Under the pieces are notes generated by a model, which saw only the letters and a list, made by a program, of their open reading frames with translations, made no database searches and was not told the origin of the DNA. The translations under genes and the position numbers were made by a program. From Luteibacter jiangsuensis (GTDB lineage Bacteria; Pseudomonadota; Gammaproteobacteria; Xanthomonadales; Rhodanobacteraceae), in assembly GCF_030812295.1 (NCBI RefSeq), contig NZ_JAUSSK010000002.1, forward strand, positions 1 to 64,000: a stretch of 64,000 bases of DNA, given 5' to 3'. Shown one piece after another: positions 16,949 through 26,243 of the stretch; the stretch's first letter is position 1; each line of letters begins with the position of its first letter.

Positions 16949-17593
16949 ATGCGTCCCGTGCACGTCCTGCTCGCCGCCCTCGCCCTGGCGACGGGCGGCG
17001 ACGTGGCGGCGGAAACCGTCTACAAGTGCCAGGCCGGTGGACAGACGATCTACCAGCAGACGCCCTGCGCGAAAAACCAGCGCCAGCAAGCCATCCAGCT
17101 GCAGGACTCCGCACCGGCGGACGGGCGCGTGGCGCCGATGCCCGAACCGCCGCCATCGCGCGAGGCGGTCGACGAGGCGCCCCCGCCGACGGCACCCATG
17201 GCCCCGGCTCCCGTGCTCTACGGCTGCATCCGCGCCACCGATGGCAAGCCGTACACCAGCGACAACGGCCATCCCGAGCCGTACATGGCTCCGCTCGGCG
17301 TGCTCGGCGCCATCACCCCGTCGCTCGCCGATACCTATGGCAGCCGCGACGCGGCCGTCGCTTCCGCGCCGGAGCTCAACCGCGGCAAGGGCAACGCGGC
17401 GGCGGTGGCGACCAGCAACTACGTGTGGGTGCAGGACCAGTGCCGCCGGCTCAGCCCCACCGAGGCCTGCCAGGCCTTGCGCGGAGATGCCGAAGCGAAC
17501 CAGCGGCTGCTCCGCAACGCGTTCAAGAGCGAGCGCGCTCCGCTGGAGGCGAAGGATGCACGGCTACAGGCTCAATTGAAGGGCTGCGGGTAA
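16949..17593 (+). CDS. DUF4124 domain-containing periplasmic protein
   Basis: 214 residues. A signal peptide runs to about residue 21 (GDVAAE), followed by the DUF4124 core TVYKCQAGGQTIYQQTPC at 22-39 with its two conserved cysteines, usually read as a small disulfide-stapled domain. A Pro-rich linker (PMPEPPPSREAVDEAPPPTAP) then leads to a second region with further cysteines (YGCIRATDGKPYTSDNG), itself a degenerate DUF4124-like repeat, and a charged helical C-terminus. The function of the family is unknown. It is immediately downstream of degV, so the two are probably one transcript, and it is followed by the REP array. Confidence 0.8.
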   Translation: MRPVHVLLAALALATGGDVAAETVYKCQAGGQTIYQQTPCAKNQRQQAIQLQDSAPADGRVAPMPEPPPSREAVDEAPPPTAPMAPAPVLYGCIRATDGKPYTSDNGHPEPYMAPLGVLGAITPSLADTYGSRDAAVASAPELNRGKGNAAAVATSNYVWVQDQCRRLSPTEACQALRGDAEANQRLLRNAFKSERAPLEAKDARLQAQLKGCG

Positions 17594-17604
17594 GCCATTG
17601 AAGG

Positions 17605-18117
17605 CTTGCGGATACCCGATGGCGGGAGCCGCTGCCCCTGTGGAAGCCGCCACTCTTGTGGGAGCCGCTTCAGCGGCGATGGACGCTTGCCGCAACCTGG
17701 CCCGCTGCCGCGGGATCGCCGACAAGGTCGGCTCCCACAGGTTCATGGCAGCCGACTCTTCCATGGCGGGAGCCGCCACTCTTGTGGGAGCCGCTTCAGC
17801 GGCGATGGGTGCTTGCCGCAACCTGGCCCGCTGCCCGCGGGATCGCCGACAAGGTCGGCTCCCACAGGTTCATGGCAGCCGACTCTTCCATGGCGGGAGC
17901 CGCCACTCTTGTGGGAGCCGCTTCAGCGGCGATGGGTGCTTGCCGCAACCTGGCCCGCTGCCGCGGGATCGCCGACAAGGTCGGCTCCCACAGGTTCATG
18001 GCAGCTGACTCTTCCATGGCGGGAGCCGCCACTCTTGTGGGAGCCGCTTTAGCGGCGATGGATGCTTGCCGCAACCTGGCCCGCTGCCGCGGGATCGCCG
18101 ACAAGGTTGGCTCCCAC
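17605..18117. repeat. Tandem array of four REP doublets (unit 126-127 bp)
   Basis: Four nearly identical units begin at 17658, 17784, 17911 and 18037, spaced 126, 127 and 126 bp. Each has a forward REP (GTGGGAGCCGCTTCAGCGGC) and, about 45 bp on, an inverted REP (GATCGCCGACAAGG, then TCGGCTCCCAC). Units are linked by AGGTTCATGGCAGC and TGGCGGGAGCCGCCACTCTT, which holds a partial third palindrome. Copies differ at only a few bases (an extra C in copy 2, TTTAGC and GGTTGG in copy 4). The array fills the gap between the convergent DUF4124 and YegD genes. Open frames reading through it are repetitive and not called. Confidence 0.93.
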
Positions 18118-18124
18118 GACAGCG

Positions 18125-19531
18125 TTACACCGTGGCGGTGGCCGCTTCGGCTGCTGCCACCGCGAGTCCGGACACCACGCCCAGTGAGGGATCGCCTTCG
18201 ACCATGGGGATGCCCGGGAAGCTGTCGCGTACGGCCGCCTTCACGATCGGCGAGCGCGAGGTACCGCCGGTGAGGAACACGCTGGCGGGCACGCCGGGCC
18301 ATTCCTCGCGAACCTCGGCGAGCAGGCGCTGCATGCGGTGGATGAACGGCTCCACCGCTTCGTCCATGTCGGCGCGAGCGATGCCCACGCCGAGGCCGGG
18401 TTCGAGGAAGCCGAGATCGGCGTGGGTGTCGTCGACGGCGCTCAGGGTGATCTTGCTGCGTTCCGCGGTCTGGTTGAGGCGTGTGGTGGCGCCCGGTTGC
18501 TGCAACGCGCGCAACCGCGATTGCCAGGGTTCGTCGACCATGCGGTAATCCTGCCGACGGAACTCGCGCTGCTTCGGCAGGTTGTGCACGCTGGCCGCTT
18601 CGACGAAGTGATGTACCGGCACGCGGGTGACGTTGTTGCCCAGCTGGGGCATGAAGCTATGCATGCTGAGGTTGATGTCGAGGTCGGTGCCGCCCTTGGC
18701 CAGTCCCCACGTGTGGACGATCCGGGGCAGTTCATCGCCACCCAGTTCGGCGAAGGCGACGTCAGTGGTACCGCCGCCGATGTCGACGATGAGCGCGGCC
18801 TGCCGTGTCGTCAGCCGCTTGTGGTAATGCATCGCCGCCGCCGCGGGCTCCTCGAGGAAGGAGACGGCATCGAAACCGGCCACGGCGGCGGCTTCGCGGA
18901 GGATCTCCACCGCCTGTTCCGACCCCTTCTCGCCCATGGAACTGCGGAAGTGCACCGGGCGTCCGATCACCGCGGTGCGCACGGCCTCGCCGAGCTGGCG
19001 GCTCGCGGCGAGGCGTATGTGCTCGAGGATATGCGTGGCGATGTGCACGATCACCTTGCGCACTTGTGGATCGAGGCGGTAGCCCAGCATCGATTTCGGT
19101 GATTCGATGAGATTGCCGTCACCGTACTCGAGATAGGCCTCGACGGCCTCGTCGCCGAACAGCGCATGCTGGAAGCTTTCCACCGTCGCGGTTGGCGATT
19201 CGGCGGCGCGGCGCTCCATCCACTGACGACGCACCGTGCGCAACGCGTCGCGACGCAATTCGCTGTCGCTGCGTTCGACGAAGGCGCCTCCACGCTGCTG
19301 CGCCTCCATGGCGAACTGGCGTTGCTGGGCACGGGCCGAGCGGATATGGGCCTCGACCTGCGCGTCGAGTTCGGGCGTCAGCTGGAAGTCGTTCGGATCG
19401 GGCACCACCTCGGGGAAGAAGACGGCCGTGCGAAATTGCCTGGCCTCGCCGAAGTGGATCAGGGTCAGTTCGTCGCCGACGAAGGTCGCGGCGGCGGAAT
19501 AGCTCGTACCGAAGTCGATACCGATGTTCAT
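18125..19531 (-). CDS. yegD: Hsp70-family protein, YegD type
   Basis: 468 residues, close to E. coli YegD (450). It has the actin/Hsp70 ATPase fold: phosphate loop 1 MNIGIDFGTSYSAAA, AVIGRPVHF near 200, phosphate loop 2 LIVDIGGGTTDVAFAE near 255 and adenosine motif VFLTGGTSRSPIVKAAV near 420. It lacks the Hsp70 C-terminal peptide-binding domain and lid, so it is a nucleotide-binding-domain-only relative; the insertion around 40-130 is typical of YegD. The client is unknown. I took the ATG at 19531 because the fold starts immediately after it. It is convergent with the REP array and DUF4124 gene. Confidence 0.87.
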   Translation of the reverse strand: MNIGIDFGTSYSAAATFVGDELTLIHFGEARQFRTAVFFPEVVPDPNDFQLTPELDAQVEAHIRSARAQQRQFAMEAQQRGGAFVERSDSELRRDALRTVRRQWMERRAAESPTATVESFQHALFGDEAVEAYLEYGDGNLIESPKSMLGYRLDPQVRKVIVHIATHILEHIRLAASRQLGEAVRTAVIGRPVHFRSSMGEKGSEQAVEILREAAAVAGFDAVSFLEEPAAAAMHYHKRLTTRQAALIVDIGGGTTDVAFAELGGDELPRIVHTWGLAKGGTDLDINLSMHSFMPQLGNNVTRVPVHHFVEAASVHNLPKQREFRRQDYRMVDEPWQSRLRALQQPGATTRLNQTAERSKITLSAVDDTHADLGFLEPGLGVGIARADMDEAVEPFIHRMQRLLAEVREEWPGVPASVFLTGGTSRSPIVKAAVRDSFPGIPMVEGDPSLGVVSGLAVAAAEAATATV

Positions 19532-19612
19532 GGGGTTCTCGGGGGCAAGACAGGCGGGCGGCATGGCGCGGCGGCGCGCCGGCGGCCCCGGGGAACCGCC
19601 TATCTTAAGCCC

Positions 19613-20395
19613 TCAGAAGCCGTAGCGCAGGAACCCGCCGTCCACGGCGACGATTTCGCCGGTGACGTAGCTCGATGCCGGCAGGCAGAGGAAGGCCACG
19701 GCCCCGGCCACTTCCTCGGGCTCGCCGATGCGGCCCATGGGCGTGCGGTCCAGCACTTCCTCCAGGTATTCGGAGTCCGCGAGCGCGGGCTCGCTGCGCT
19801 GGGTGCGGATGTACCACGGCGCCACCGCGTTGACACGGATGCCGTCCTCCGCCCATTCGACCGCGAGGTTACGGGTCATCTGGTGCAGCGCGGCCTTGGT
19901 CATGCCATAGGGCGAACCGGTACGTACATGCGTGATGCCGGAGACCGAGCCGACATTCACGATCGCCGCGTTGGCGTGCTGCACCAGATGCGGGTAGGCC
20001 AGCCGGCTCATTTCGAAGGCGGAGAACACGTTGAGTTCGAAGAGCGCGCGGTATTCGTCCTCCTCGTAGTCCAGCGTCGGACGCGGCGTGTTGCCTCCGA
20101 CGTTGTTCACCAGGATGGAAAGGTTCATGCCAAGGTCGACGACCCAGTCGAACACGGCGAGGCGGTCCTCGTGGTCGGAGAGGTCGGCCGCCATGCCCAG
20201 CACTTCCACGTCTGGACATTCCTCGGCCAGTTCGTCGCGCACCTCCTGCAGGACGAGTTCATCGCGCGCCACCAGCAGCACGTCGGCGCCGAGGGCGGCC
20301 AGTTCGCGCGCGCAGGCGTAACCGATACCCTTGCTGGCGCCGGTGATCAGGGCGGTACGCCCGTCGAGGCGCCAACTGGAAAGTCGTGGATGCAT
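19613..20395 (-). CDS. Short-chain dehydrogenase/reductase (classical SDR)
   Basis: 260 residues. It carries the classical SDR signatures: NAD(P)-binding [14 protein letters not shown] near 14, NNVGG near 93, the catalytic Ser in NVGSVSGI near 147, [10 protein letters not shown] (Tyr-x-x-x-Lys) near 163 and [12 protein letters not shown] near 190. It most resembles the tropinone-reductase-like branch. The ATG at 20395 follows AAAGGAGA. The Arg in VARDE after strand 2 suggests NADPH preference, but this is only suggestive. The substrate is unknown. Only about 57 bp separate it from the divergent ABC ATPase gene. Confidence 0.85.
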   Translation of the reverse strand: MHPRLSSWRLDGRTALITGASKGIGYACARELAALGADVLLVARDELVLQEVRDELAEECPDVEVLGMAADLSDHEDRLAVFDWVVDLGMNLSILVNNVGGNTPRPTLDYEEDEYRALFELNVFSAFEMSRLAYPHLVQHANAAIVNVGSVSGITHVRTGSPYGMTKAALHQMTRNLAVEWAEDGIRVNAVAPWYIRTQRSEPALADSEYLEEVLDRTPMGRIGEPEEVAGAVAFLCLPASSYVTGEIVAVDGGFLRYGF

Positions 20396-20452
20396 GTCGG
20401 TCTCCTTTGGAACGATCGTACAAGGTATCGCCGCCGGCTCCGAGGGGCCGGT

Positions 20453-21265
20453 ATGCTCGGGACCATGGATACTTCGACGCCGCTGCTCTCCATCGATCGC
20501 GCCACCGTCCTCCGCGAAGGCCGCGCGTTGCTCGACCGGCTTTCGCTCACCATCGCCCAGGGCCAGCATACGGCTATCCTCGGACCCAACGGCTCGGGTA
20601 AGTCGACCCTGGTGAAACTGATCGAACGGCGGGTCTACCCGCTCGTCCACGATGACGGCTCGGCCGTGGTACGCATCTTCGGGCGCGACCGCTGGAACGT
20701 GGCGGAGTTACGTTCGCTGCTCGGCGTCGTCTCGTCGGACCTGCGCCGGGAGTTCGAGGCCAGTAACGAGGTCGCGCTGAACGCCGTGCTTTCCGGTTTT
20801 TTCGCCTCGATGACGCTGGGACTCGACCATGCGGTCGACGACGGCATGCGCCGGCGCGCCGTGGAGGCACTGGAGCGGGTCGGCGCATCGCACCTGGCGG
20901 CACGCGATGTCTCGACCTTGTCGACCGGCGAGGCGCGTCGCGTGCTGATTGCGCGGGCACTGGTGCACCGGCCGCGTGCGCTGCTGCTGGACGAGCCCTG
21001 CGCCGGACTCGATCCCGGCACGCGCCGACGCTTCCTCGACCTGCTGCGCGAGCTCGCGCGCGATGGCACCACGTTGCTGCTGGTCACCCACCATGTCGAG
21101 GAAATCGTGCCGGAGATCGGCCACGTGGTGATGCTGCGCGACGGTGCGTTGTTCGATCACGGCGCCAAGGAACGGTTGCTGGTGGACGAACACCTGTCGG
21201 ACCTGTTCGGCTGGCGCATGGAAGTGGAACGGACCGACGGTTTCTACGGTGCGCGATTGCGCTGA
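20453..21265 (+). CDS. ABC transporter ATP-binding protein (ModF-like single domain)
   Basis: 270 residues from the ATG at 20453, preceded by GAGGGG; an ATG at 20465 is a close alternative. Walker A is [11 protein letters not shown] near 42; the signature is degenerate ([16 protein letters not shown] instead of LSGGQ); Walker B is [12 protein letters not shown]; the H-loop is [10 protein letters not shown]. There is no permease or binding-protein gene beside it. It resembles ATPases of the ModF/YbbA-like group that stand apart from a transporter. It probably couples to an unlinked permease or acts as a soluble ATPase; the substrate is not determinable. Confidence 0.82.
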   Translation: MLGTMDTSTPLLSIDRATVLREGRALLDRLSLTIAQGQHTAILGPNGSGKSTLVKLIERRVYPLVHDDGSAVVRIFGRDRWNVAELRSLLGVVSSDLRREFEASNEVALNAVLSGFFASMTLGLDHAVDDGMRRRAVEALERVGASHLAARDVSTLSTGEARRVLIARALVHRPRALLLDEPCAGLDPGTRRRFLDLLRELARDGTTLLLVTHHVEEIVPEIGHVVMLRDGALFDHGAKERLLVDEHLSDLFGWRMEVERTDGFYGARLR

Positions 21266-21311
21266 CCCCGCAGCCGCGCGAGACTCGGGCCAGCCCCGGA
21301 GGAACCGCGTC

Positions 21312-21524
21312 ATGATCCGTATCGCACTGCCCGTCATGGTCGCGCTCGCTTGCGCGGCCTGTTCGAAACCACCTCAACCGAACGAGCCGCCGACGCCACA
21401 GGCGCGCGTCGAAACCCCGTGGGATTCGATGGAGGCACAGAAGAAGAAAGCACAGGACGTGCAGAAGGTCGTGGACGACCAGGCCAAGGCACAGGCCAAG
21501 GCGGTCGAGGCGCAGGCGCAATAG
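21312..21524 (+). CDS. Small lipoprotein with Lys/Ala-rich tail
   Basis: 70 residues. MIRIALPVMVALACAACSKPP has a short hydrophobic signal ending in a lipobox-like ACAAC, after which the mature protein would begin at Cys. A Pro-rich spacer (PPQPNEPPTPQ) leads to a coiled-coil-like tail rich in Lys, Gln and Ala (MEAQKKKAQDVQKVVDDQAKAQAKAV). It resembles small outer-membrane lipoproteins of xanthomonads of unknown role. It lies 46 bp after the ABC ATPase and may be cotranscribed. The ribosome site is GGAGGA at 21298-21303. Confidence 0.75.
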   Translation: MIRIALPVMVALACAACSKPPQPNEPPTPQARVETPWDSMEAQKKKAQDVQKVVDDQAKAQAKAVEAQAQ

Positions 21525-21541
21525 CTGGGTTATCGCGGCTC

Positions 21542-21606
21542 ATCGCCGACAGGATCGGCTCCCACCGGGTAGCGATAACCTGGTGGGAGCCGACCTTGTC
21601 GGCGAT
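21542..21606. repeat. REP doublet (inverted orientation)
   Basis: Left unit 21542-21565 (ATCGCCGACAGGATCGGC-type) and right unit 21583-21606 (GTGGGAGCCGACCTTG-type) pair with two mismatches. The order is opposite to the 14.0-kb pair (heads inward). It lies between the convergent lipoprotein and sppA genes. Confidence 0.88.
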
Positions 21607-21614
21607 GCTCTCGA

Positions 21615-23534
21615 TCAGCGCGGCGAGCAGAAGCAGTACGCGTAGACCTGTGGCTTACCGGCTTCCGCCGTGCGGAACAACGCCCATTCCGGCGCCAGGC
21701 GCGGCAGCTGGGCGACCCATGATGGCAAGCGCAATCCCCACGACATCGCCACGCGCGCCTCGGAACTGTCGCCGATGCTGGTCAGGAAGCGTTCGAACGC
21801 ACCCATCGGCTTCTCGGCGTAGCGAACCTTGAAATCCTTGCCGAGGTTGGCCTGCTGCGCCGCATCGCGGATGGCATCGTCAAGACTGCCCATGCGATCG
21901 ACGAGACCGCGCTCGAGCGCCTGCTGGCCCGTCCATACGCGGCCCTGCGCGATCGCGTCGATGGCGGCGAAGTCCTTGCCGCGCGCCTTGGCCACGTTGC
22001 CGACGAAATCGCGATACCCCTTGTCGATGATGCTCTGAATGAGCACGCCGACGTTGGGATCGAGCGGGCGGGTCATGTCGAACGCGCCGGCGAGGGGGCC
22101 GGTGGCGACGCCGTCGCTCTTCACGCCGATCTTGGCCAACGTGTCCGGCACGGTGAAGAACATCCCGAAGATGCCGATGGAGCCGGTGATGGTGTTCGGC
22201 TCGGCATAGATCCGGTTCGCGTTCATCGAGATCCAGTAGCCGCCGCTGGCCGCGACGTCACCCATCGAGACCACGACCGGAATGCCGGCCTCGCGGGTGA
22301 GTTCGACCTCGCGGCGGATCTGCTCGGCCGCATACACCTCGCCTCCCGGCGAGTTCACCCGCAGCACGAGCGCGCGCGTGCGGCGGTCGTTACGCACCGC
22401 GCGGATCAACGCGGCCGTGGAATCGCCGCCGATCGTGCCTTGCGCCTGTTTGCCGCCGGTGATCTCGCCCTCGGCGACGACCACCGCCACGCCCGGACCG
22501 GTTTGCAGCAGGTCGATATTGGACAGGCCACGGTCGGCGAGGTAGCCGCCGAGATCGACCTGACGGAAACCCTGGTCTTTCTTACCGGCGGGCACACCTT
22601 CCTTGCGCAGCATCTGCGTGAACTGTTGCTCGGTGGCGATGCCGTCGGCGAGTTTTTCCTCCACCGCCAACTCGGCCAGGCTGCCCTTCGCGTCGCGCAC
22701 GCGCCCGGCGAGGCCGTCGACATCGGCACGCAGCGCGGCTGGATCGAGATGGCGCATTTTCGCCACCTCGTCGATCCAGGTGGTCCAGAGTCCGCCGAGC
22801 CAGAAGGCATCGGCTTCCTTCGATTCAGGCGAGGCGTGGTCGAGGATGAAAGGTTCCGCCGCGCTCTTGAACTGGCCCACGCGGAACAGATGCACCTGTA
22901 CGCCGAGACGGTCGAGCATGTCCTTGTAGAACAGGCGGTAATTGGCGAGGCCCGTGGCCATCACCCCGCCCTGCGGGTCGAGGTAGACCTTGTCGGCATG
23001 CGCTGCCAGGTAGTACTGGCCCTGGTCCAGGCTCGCCGCCCAGGTAAGCACCGGCTTGCCCGCCGCACGGAAGCGGTCCAGCGCCGCGCCCACCTCGCGC
23101 AAGGCGGCGAAACCGCCCGCCTGCAGCTTGTCCGGCCGCAACACGATACGACTGACACGGTCGTCCTTGGCGGCGGCGTCGATGGCACGTACGAGGTCGC
23201 GCACCTGCACCTGCTTCACGCCGTCGCCGGACATCCGCCCCACGGCGCGCGAGAACGGGTCGGCGCTGTACTGCTCGACCAGGGCCCCTTCGGGCGCCAG
23301 CACCAGCACGGTCTTGTCGTCGACCCGGTTCGCCCGGCCGCCGGCGAATACCAGCAAGAGGAACGCCGCCAGCAGGCCGAAGAAAATCACGTTGATGATC
23401 ACCAGCCGGGTGAGGTTGACGCCACGGCCGAGGCCACGCATGAATCGGCCGAACCCTCCACCGCGGCGCGGCGGCGGGACCGGCTGGGGGCGGCCCGGCA
23501 GGGGCGGCGGCACGGTGTCGTAACGGTCCGGCAT
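21615..23534 (-). CDS. sppA: Signal peptide peptidase SppA (long, two-domain form)
   Basis: 639 residues, matching the 67-kDa E. coli type. A Pro- and Gly-rich cytoplasmic N-terminus precedes one membrane anchor at about 42-66 (VIINVIFFGLLAAFLLLVFA), then two tandem S49 peptidase domains in the periplasm. The catalytic dyad is visible as Lys223 (RVGQFKSAAEPF) and Ser430 (GDVAASGGYWIS), in the positions of E. coli Lys209/Ser409. It is a membrane serine protease that degrades cleaved signal peptides. The C-terminus ends in an unusual YAYCFCSPR. It is convergent with the small lipoprotein gene, separated by a REP doublet. Confidence 0.93.
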   Translation of the reverse strand: MPDRYDTVPPPLPGRPQPVPPPRRGGGFGRFMRGLGRGVNLTRLVIINVIFFGLLAAFLLLVFAGGRANRVDDKTVLVLAPEGALVEQYSADPFSRAVGRMSGDGVKQVQVRDLVRAIDAAAKDDRVSRIVLRPDKLQAGGFAALREVGAALDRFRAAGKPVLTWAASLDQGQYYLAAHADKVYLDPQGGVMATGLANYRLFYKDMLDRLGVQVHLFRVGQFKSAAEPFILDHASPESKEADAFWLGGLWTTWIDEVAKMRHLDPAALRADVDGLAGRVRDAKGSLAELAVEEKLADGIATEQQFTQMLRKEGVPAGKKDQGFRQVDLGGYLADRGLSNIDLLQTGPGVAVVVAEGEITGGKQAQGTIGGDSTAALIRAVRNDRRTRALVLRVNSPGGEVYAAEQIRREVELTREAGIPVVVSMGDVAASGGYWISMNANRIYAEPNTITGSIGIFGMFFTVPDTLAKIGVKSDGVATGPLAGAFDMTRPLDPNVGVLIQSIIDKGYRDFVGNVAKARGKDFAAIDAIAQGRVWTGQQALERGLVDRMGSLDDAIRDAAQQANLGKDFKVRYAEKPMGAFERFLTSIGDSSEARVAMSWGLRLPSWVAQLPRLAPEWALFRTAEAGKPQVYAYCFCSPR

Positions 23535-23587
23535 CTAAGCGGCTTCCTCGATGATTGTGCGCAGCGTAGCGCGTCGGTGTGTTGGCA

Positions 23588-24976
23588 TCACGTGTGGAAT
23601 GGCATGGGCTTCGCGGTGTCGGGATCGTCCCGCCAGCGGCCCTTCGCGCTGCTTCGCCAGAACCGCGCGAAAAGCAGGATGGCCGCCATGCTGAGACCGG
23701 CGATCAAGCCCATCCACATGCCGCGCGCGCCCAACCCATGGCCGAAGGCCAGCCACCAACCGATCGGCATGCCGACGATCCAATAGGCGAACAAGGTGAT
23801 CGCCATGGGCACGCGAGTGTCCTTCAGGCCGCGCAGCGCGCCGTTCGAGGCCACCTGGATGCCGTCGGAAAACTGGAAGAAGCCGGCGAGTATGAGCAGC
23901 TGCGATGCCATGGCGATCACCGCCGCGTCGTGCGTGTACAGGCTGGCGATCGCCGCCGGGAAGAGCAGCATGGTGCCGGAAGCGACGAACTGGGTGACCA
24001 GGACCAGCGCGATGCCGGAAAGCCCGGCGTAACGCACGCCGGCCACGTCGCGGCGTCCGGCCGCGTTGCCGACACGGACGGTGATCGCCATGGACAGGCC
24101 CAGCGGGATCATGAAGGCCACCGAGGCGACGTTCAGCGCCACGTGGTGGCTCGCGGTCACCGTCTCGCCCAGGCGGCCGATCAGCAACGCCACCGCGACG
24201 AACAATCCCGCTTCCATCAGGAGCGTCACCGCCATCGGCAAGCCGATATGCAGGAGCTGGGCGATCTGCCCGCGGTCCGGCCGCGCCATGCGCCCGCGCA
24301 GGTTGAGATCGCGGTAGTTCCGGTGCTTCAGCACGTAGATGGCGAAGCCGAGCATCTCCAGCCAGAGCACGATGGCTGTGGCGATGCCACTGCCACGCGC
24401 GCCCATCACCGGGAAGCCGAGCTTGCCGTACATCAGCACATATCCCAGCGGAGCCAGCACCACGAGGCCGCCGAAACTGAAGTACATCGACGGCCGCGGC
24501 ATCGACAAACCTTCGGAAAGGCCGCGCAACGCGAAGTAAGTGGTCAGCGCCGGCGCGGCGAAGCAGATGGCATGGAGGAAGGCCTCGACATCGGCACGCA
24601 TGGATTCGACGACACCGAAGAGGACCATCAGCGGCGAGGCATGCCAGACACCGAAGCCCAGCAGCAAGCCGAGACCCCAGGCGATGTACAGGGCCTGGTG
24701 GAACACCGGCCCCACCTCGGCGCGGCGGCCCGCGCCGTCGAGCTGCGCGACGCTGGGCGGCACGGCCATCATCGTGCCGATGCCGGTGACGATGGCCAGC
24801 ACCCAGATGTTCGCGCCAGTCACCACGGAGGCCTGCGTATGCGCGCTCTGGTGGCCCGCGAGCACGGCGTCGACGACATTGGTACCGATGGCGGAGAGTT
24901 GGGCGACGATCATCGGCAAGGCCAGCCGGATGGTGGCGCCGATCTCACGCCGCGCGCGGGCGCGGTCGATGGACAT
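23588..24976 (-). CDS. MATE family multidrug/cation efflux transporter
   Basis: 462 residues, 12 hydrophobic segments in two six-helix halves, NorM-like length. It starts ARREIGATIRLALPMIVAQLSAIGTNVVDAVLAGHQS, the MATE first helix, and the second half repeats the pattern around LLHIGLPMAVTLLMEAGLFV. It is an inner-membrane antiporter that couples drug export to Na+ or H+ inflow; the coupling ion and drugs are not predictable. It starts at ATG 24976. It follows sppA at a 53-bp spacing in the same direction but no coupling is evident, and it is divergent from the DUF3667 gene. Confidence 0.9.
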   Translation of the reverse strand: MSIDRARARREIGATIRLALPMIVAQLSAIGTNVVDAVLAGHQSAHTQASVVTGANIWVLAIVTGIGTMMAVPPSVAQLDGAGRRAEVGPVFHQALYIAWGLGLLLGFGVWHASPLMVLFGVVESMRADVEAFLHAICFAAPALTTYFALRGLSEGLSMPRPSMYFSFGGLVVLAPLGYVLMYGKLGFPVMGARGSGIATAIVLWLEMLGFAIYVLKHRNYRDLNLRGRMARPDRGQIAQLLHIGLPMAVTLLMEAGLFVAVALLIGRLGETVTASHHVALNVASVAFMIPLGLSMAITVRVGNAAGRRDVAGVRYAGLSGIALVLVTQFVASGTMLLFPAAIASLYTHDAAVIAMASQLLILAGFFQFSDGIQVASNGALRGLKDTRVPMAITLFAYWIVGMPIGWWLAFGHGLGARGMWMGLIAGLSMAAILLFARFWRSSAKGRWRDDPDTAKPMPFHT

Positions 24977-25064
24977 GGGAAAAGTGGCGATAGGTGGCCG
25001 CCCATTGTAGCGGTTGCCGTGCCATCATCCGAATTCGCAAGGGGAAAACTCGGGGAAGCTGGGA

Positions 25065-26243
25065 ATGAACGAACTGAAGCCGTCGCTCGGCCTGATGTGC
25101 GCCAATTGCGGCGCTGAGCTGAAAGGCGAGTTCTGTCACGAATGCGGCCAGTCCATCAAGAGCGTCATCAAGCCCGTCTCGCACATGCTCGAAGACGCCG
25201 GCGACCTGTTCTTCCACCTCGACGAGCGCATCGTCCACACCCTGCCGCCCCTTTACACGAAGCCGGGGTTCCTCACCCTGGAATACTTCGCCGGGCGCCG
25301 CGTCCGCTACATCGCGCCGTTCCGCCTGATGTTCGTGTTCTGCCTGCTGGCCTTCTTCTTCGTCCACCTGGCGATCAGCGACACGCGTATCGGCGGGCCG
25401 GACACAGGCGCGGCGGCCAGCGACGATATCGCCGCGTTCCGGCAGGCGGCCACGCCAGAGCGGGTGCGCGAACTCTATCGGGAGCAAAACCGGGATCTGA
25501 TCGAGGCTATGGAGGCACCGGGCCTGCCGGCCGCGGCAAGGCCGGGCCTCGAAGTCGCCCGTGACCTGGTCCGGGAGGCGGCGAATCGCCGTCTGGTGGA
25601 ACTGAAGGCCGAGCCGATCGCCGCGGATTCCACGGAAGGCTCCGCCGCGGGAAAGAACCCGTCCGGGAAAGAGCGGCGGCACAACAACTGGTTCAGCCAG
25701 CCCACGGTCGTCGACATCGCCTGGCTGCCGGACGCCGTGACGCGCCGCCTCGCCGTGGGCATCGCGCACCTGAAGGCGAACATCGTGCAGATCCAGGCGG
25801 GCGGACCGCAAAAGGAAGAGGCCGTGCGCCGGATGATCGAGGGCTTCTTCTCGGTGATCCCGCAGACCCTGCTCGTGATGATCCCGGTGTTCGCGCTGAT
25901 CCTGAAGCTGTTCTACGCGTTCCGCCGCCGACTCTACATGGAACACATCATCGTGGCCCTGCACAGCCACGCGTTCCTGTTCATTTCCTTGCTCGGCCTG
26001 ATGATCCTCGGCTTCGCCAAGGAGGCCATCCGTCCGCACGCGGCCTTCGCCGGATCGGTCATCTCCCTGGTCCAGGCGGCGATGTGGGTGTGGATGCCGA
26101 TCTACCTGCTGCTGATGCAGAAGCGGGTGTACCGGCAGGGGTGGCCGATGACCCTCCTGAAATACTGGCTGATAGGCAGCGTCTATTTCTGGCTGGTTTT
26201 GTTCGCCCTTTCCGTGGCTGGCCTCATCGCTGCGGCGCACTAG
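25065..26243 (+). CDS. DUF3667 domain-containing membrane protein
   Basis: 392 residues from ATG 25065, preceded by GGGGAAGCTGGG. It begins with a zinc ribbon (CANCGAELKGEFCHECG, residues about 11-27) and then KPVSHMLEDAGDLFFHLDERIVHTLPPLYTKPGFLTLEYFAGRRVRYIAPFR split over 40-90, the family core. One membrane segment follows at about 92-112, then a long charged Glu/Arg-rich loop (about 115-230), then four more membrane segments to the C-terminus. The family has no known function; the zinc ribbon plus membrane domain suggests a cytoplasm-facing sensor or scaffold. It stands alone. Confidence 0.85.
   Translation: MNELKPSLGLMCANCGAELKGEFCHECGQSIKSVIKPVSHMLEDAGDLFFHLDERIVHTLPPLYTKPGFLTLEYFAGRRVRYIAPFRLMFVFCLLAFFFVHLAISDTRIGGPDTGAAASDDIAAFRQAATPERVRELYREQNRDLIEAMEAPGLPAAARPGLEVARDLVREAANRRLVELKAEPIAADSTEGSAAGKNPSGKERRHNNWFSQPTVVDIAWLPDAVTRRLAVGIAHLKANIVQIQAGGPQKEEAVRRMIEGFFSVIPQTLLVMIPVFALILKLFYAFRRRLYMEHIIVALHSHAFLFISLLGLMILGFAKEAIRPHAAFAGSVISLVQAAMWVWMPIYLLLMQKRVYRQGWPMTLLKYWLIGSVYFWLVLFALSVAGLIAAAH

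Noticed and set aside
17598-18302. Open frames reading through the REP array on both strands
   Set aside because: Their translations are repeats of the REP units (DPVGD/ADKVGSH-like) with no ribosome site.
20453-20464. Whether the ABC ATPase begins at 20453 or 20465
   Set aside because: Not decisive: the four extra residues have no effect; I kept the upstream ATG because of the GAGGGG site.
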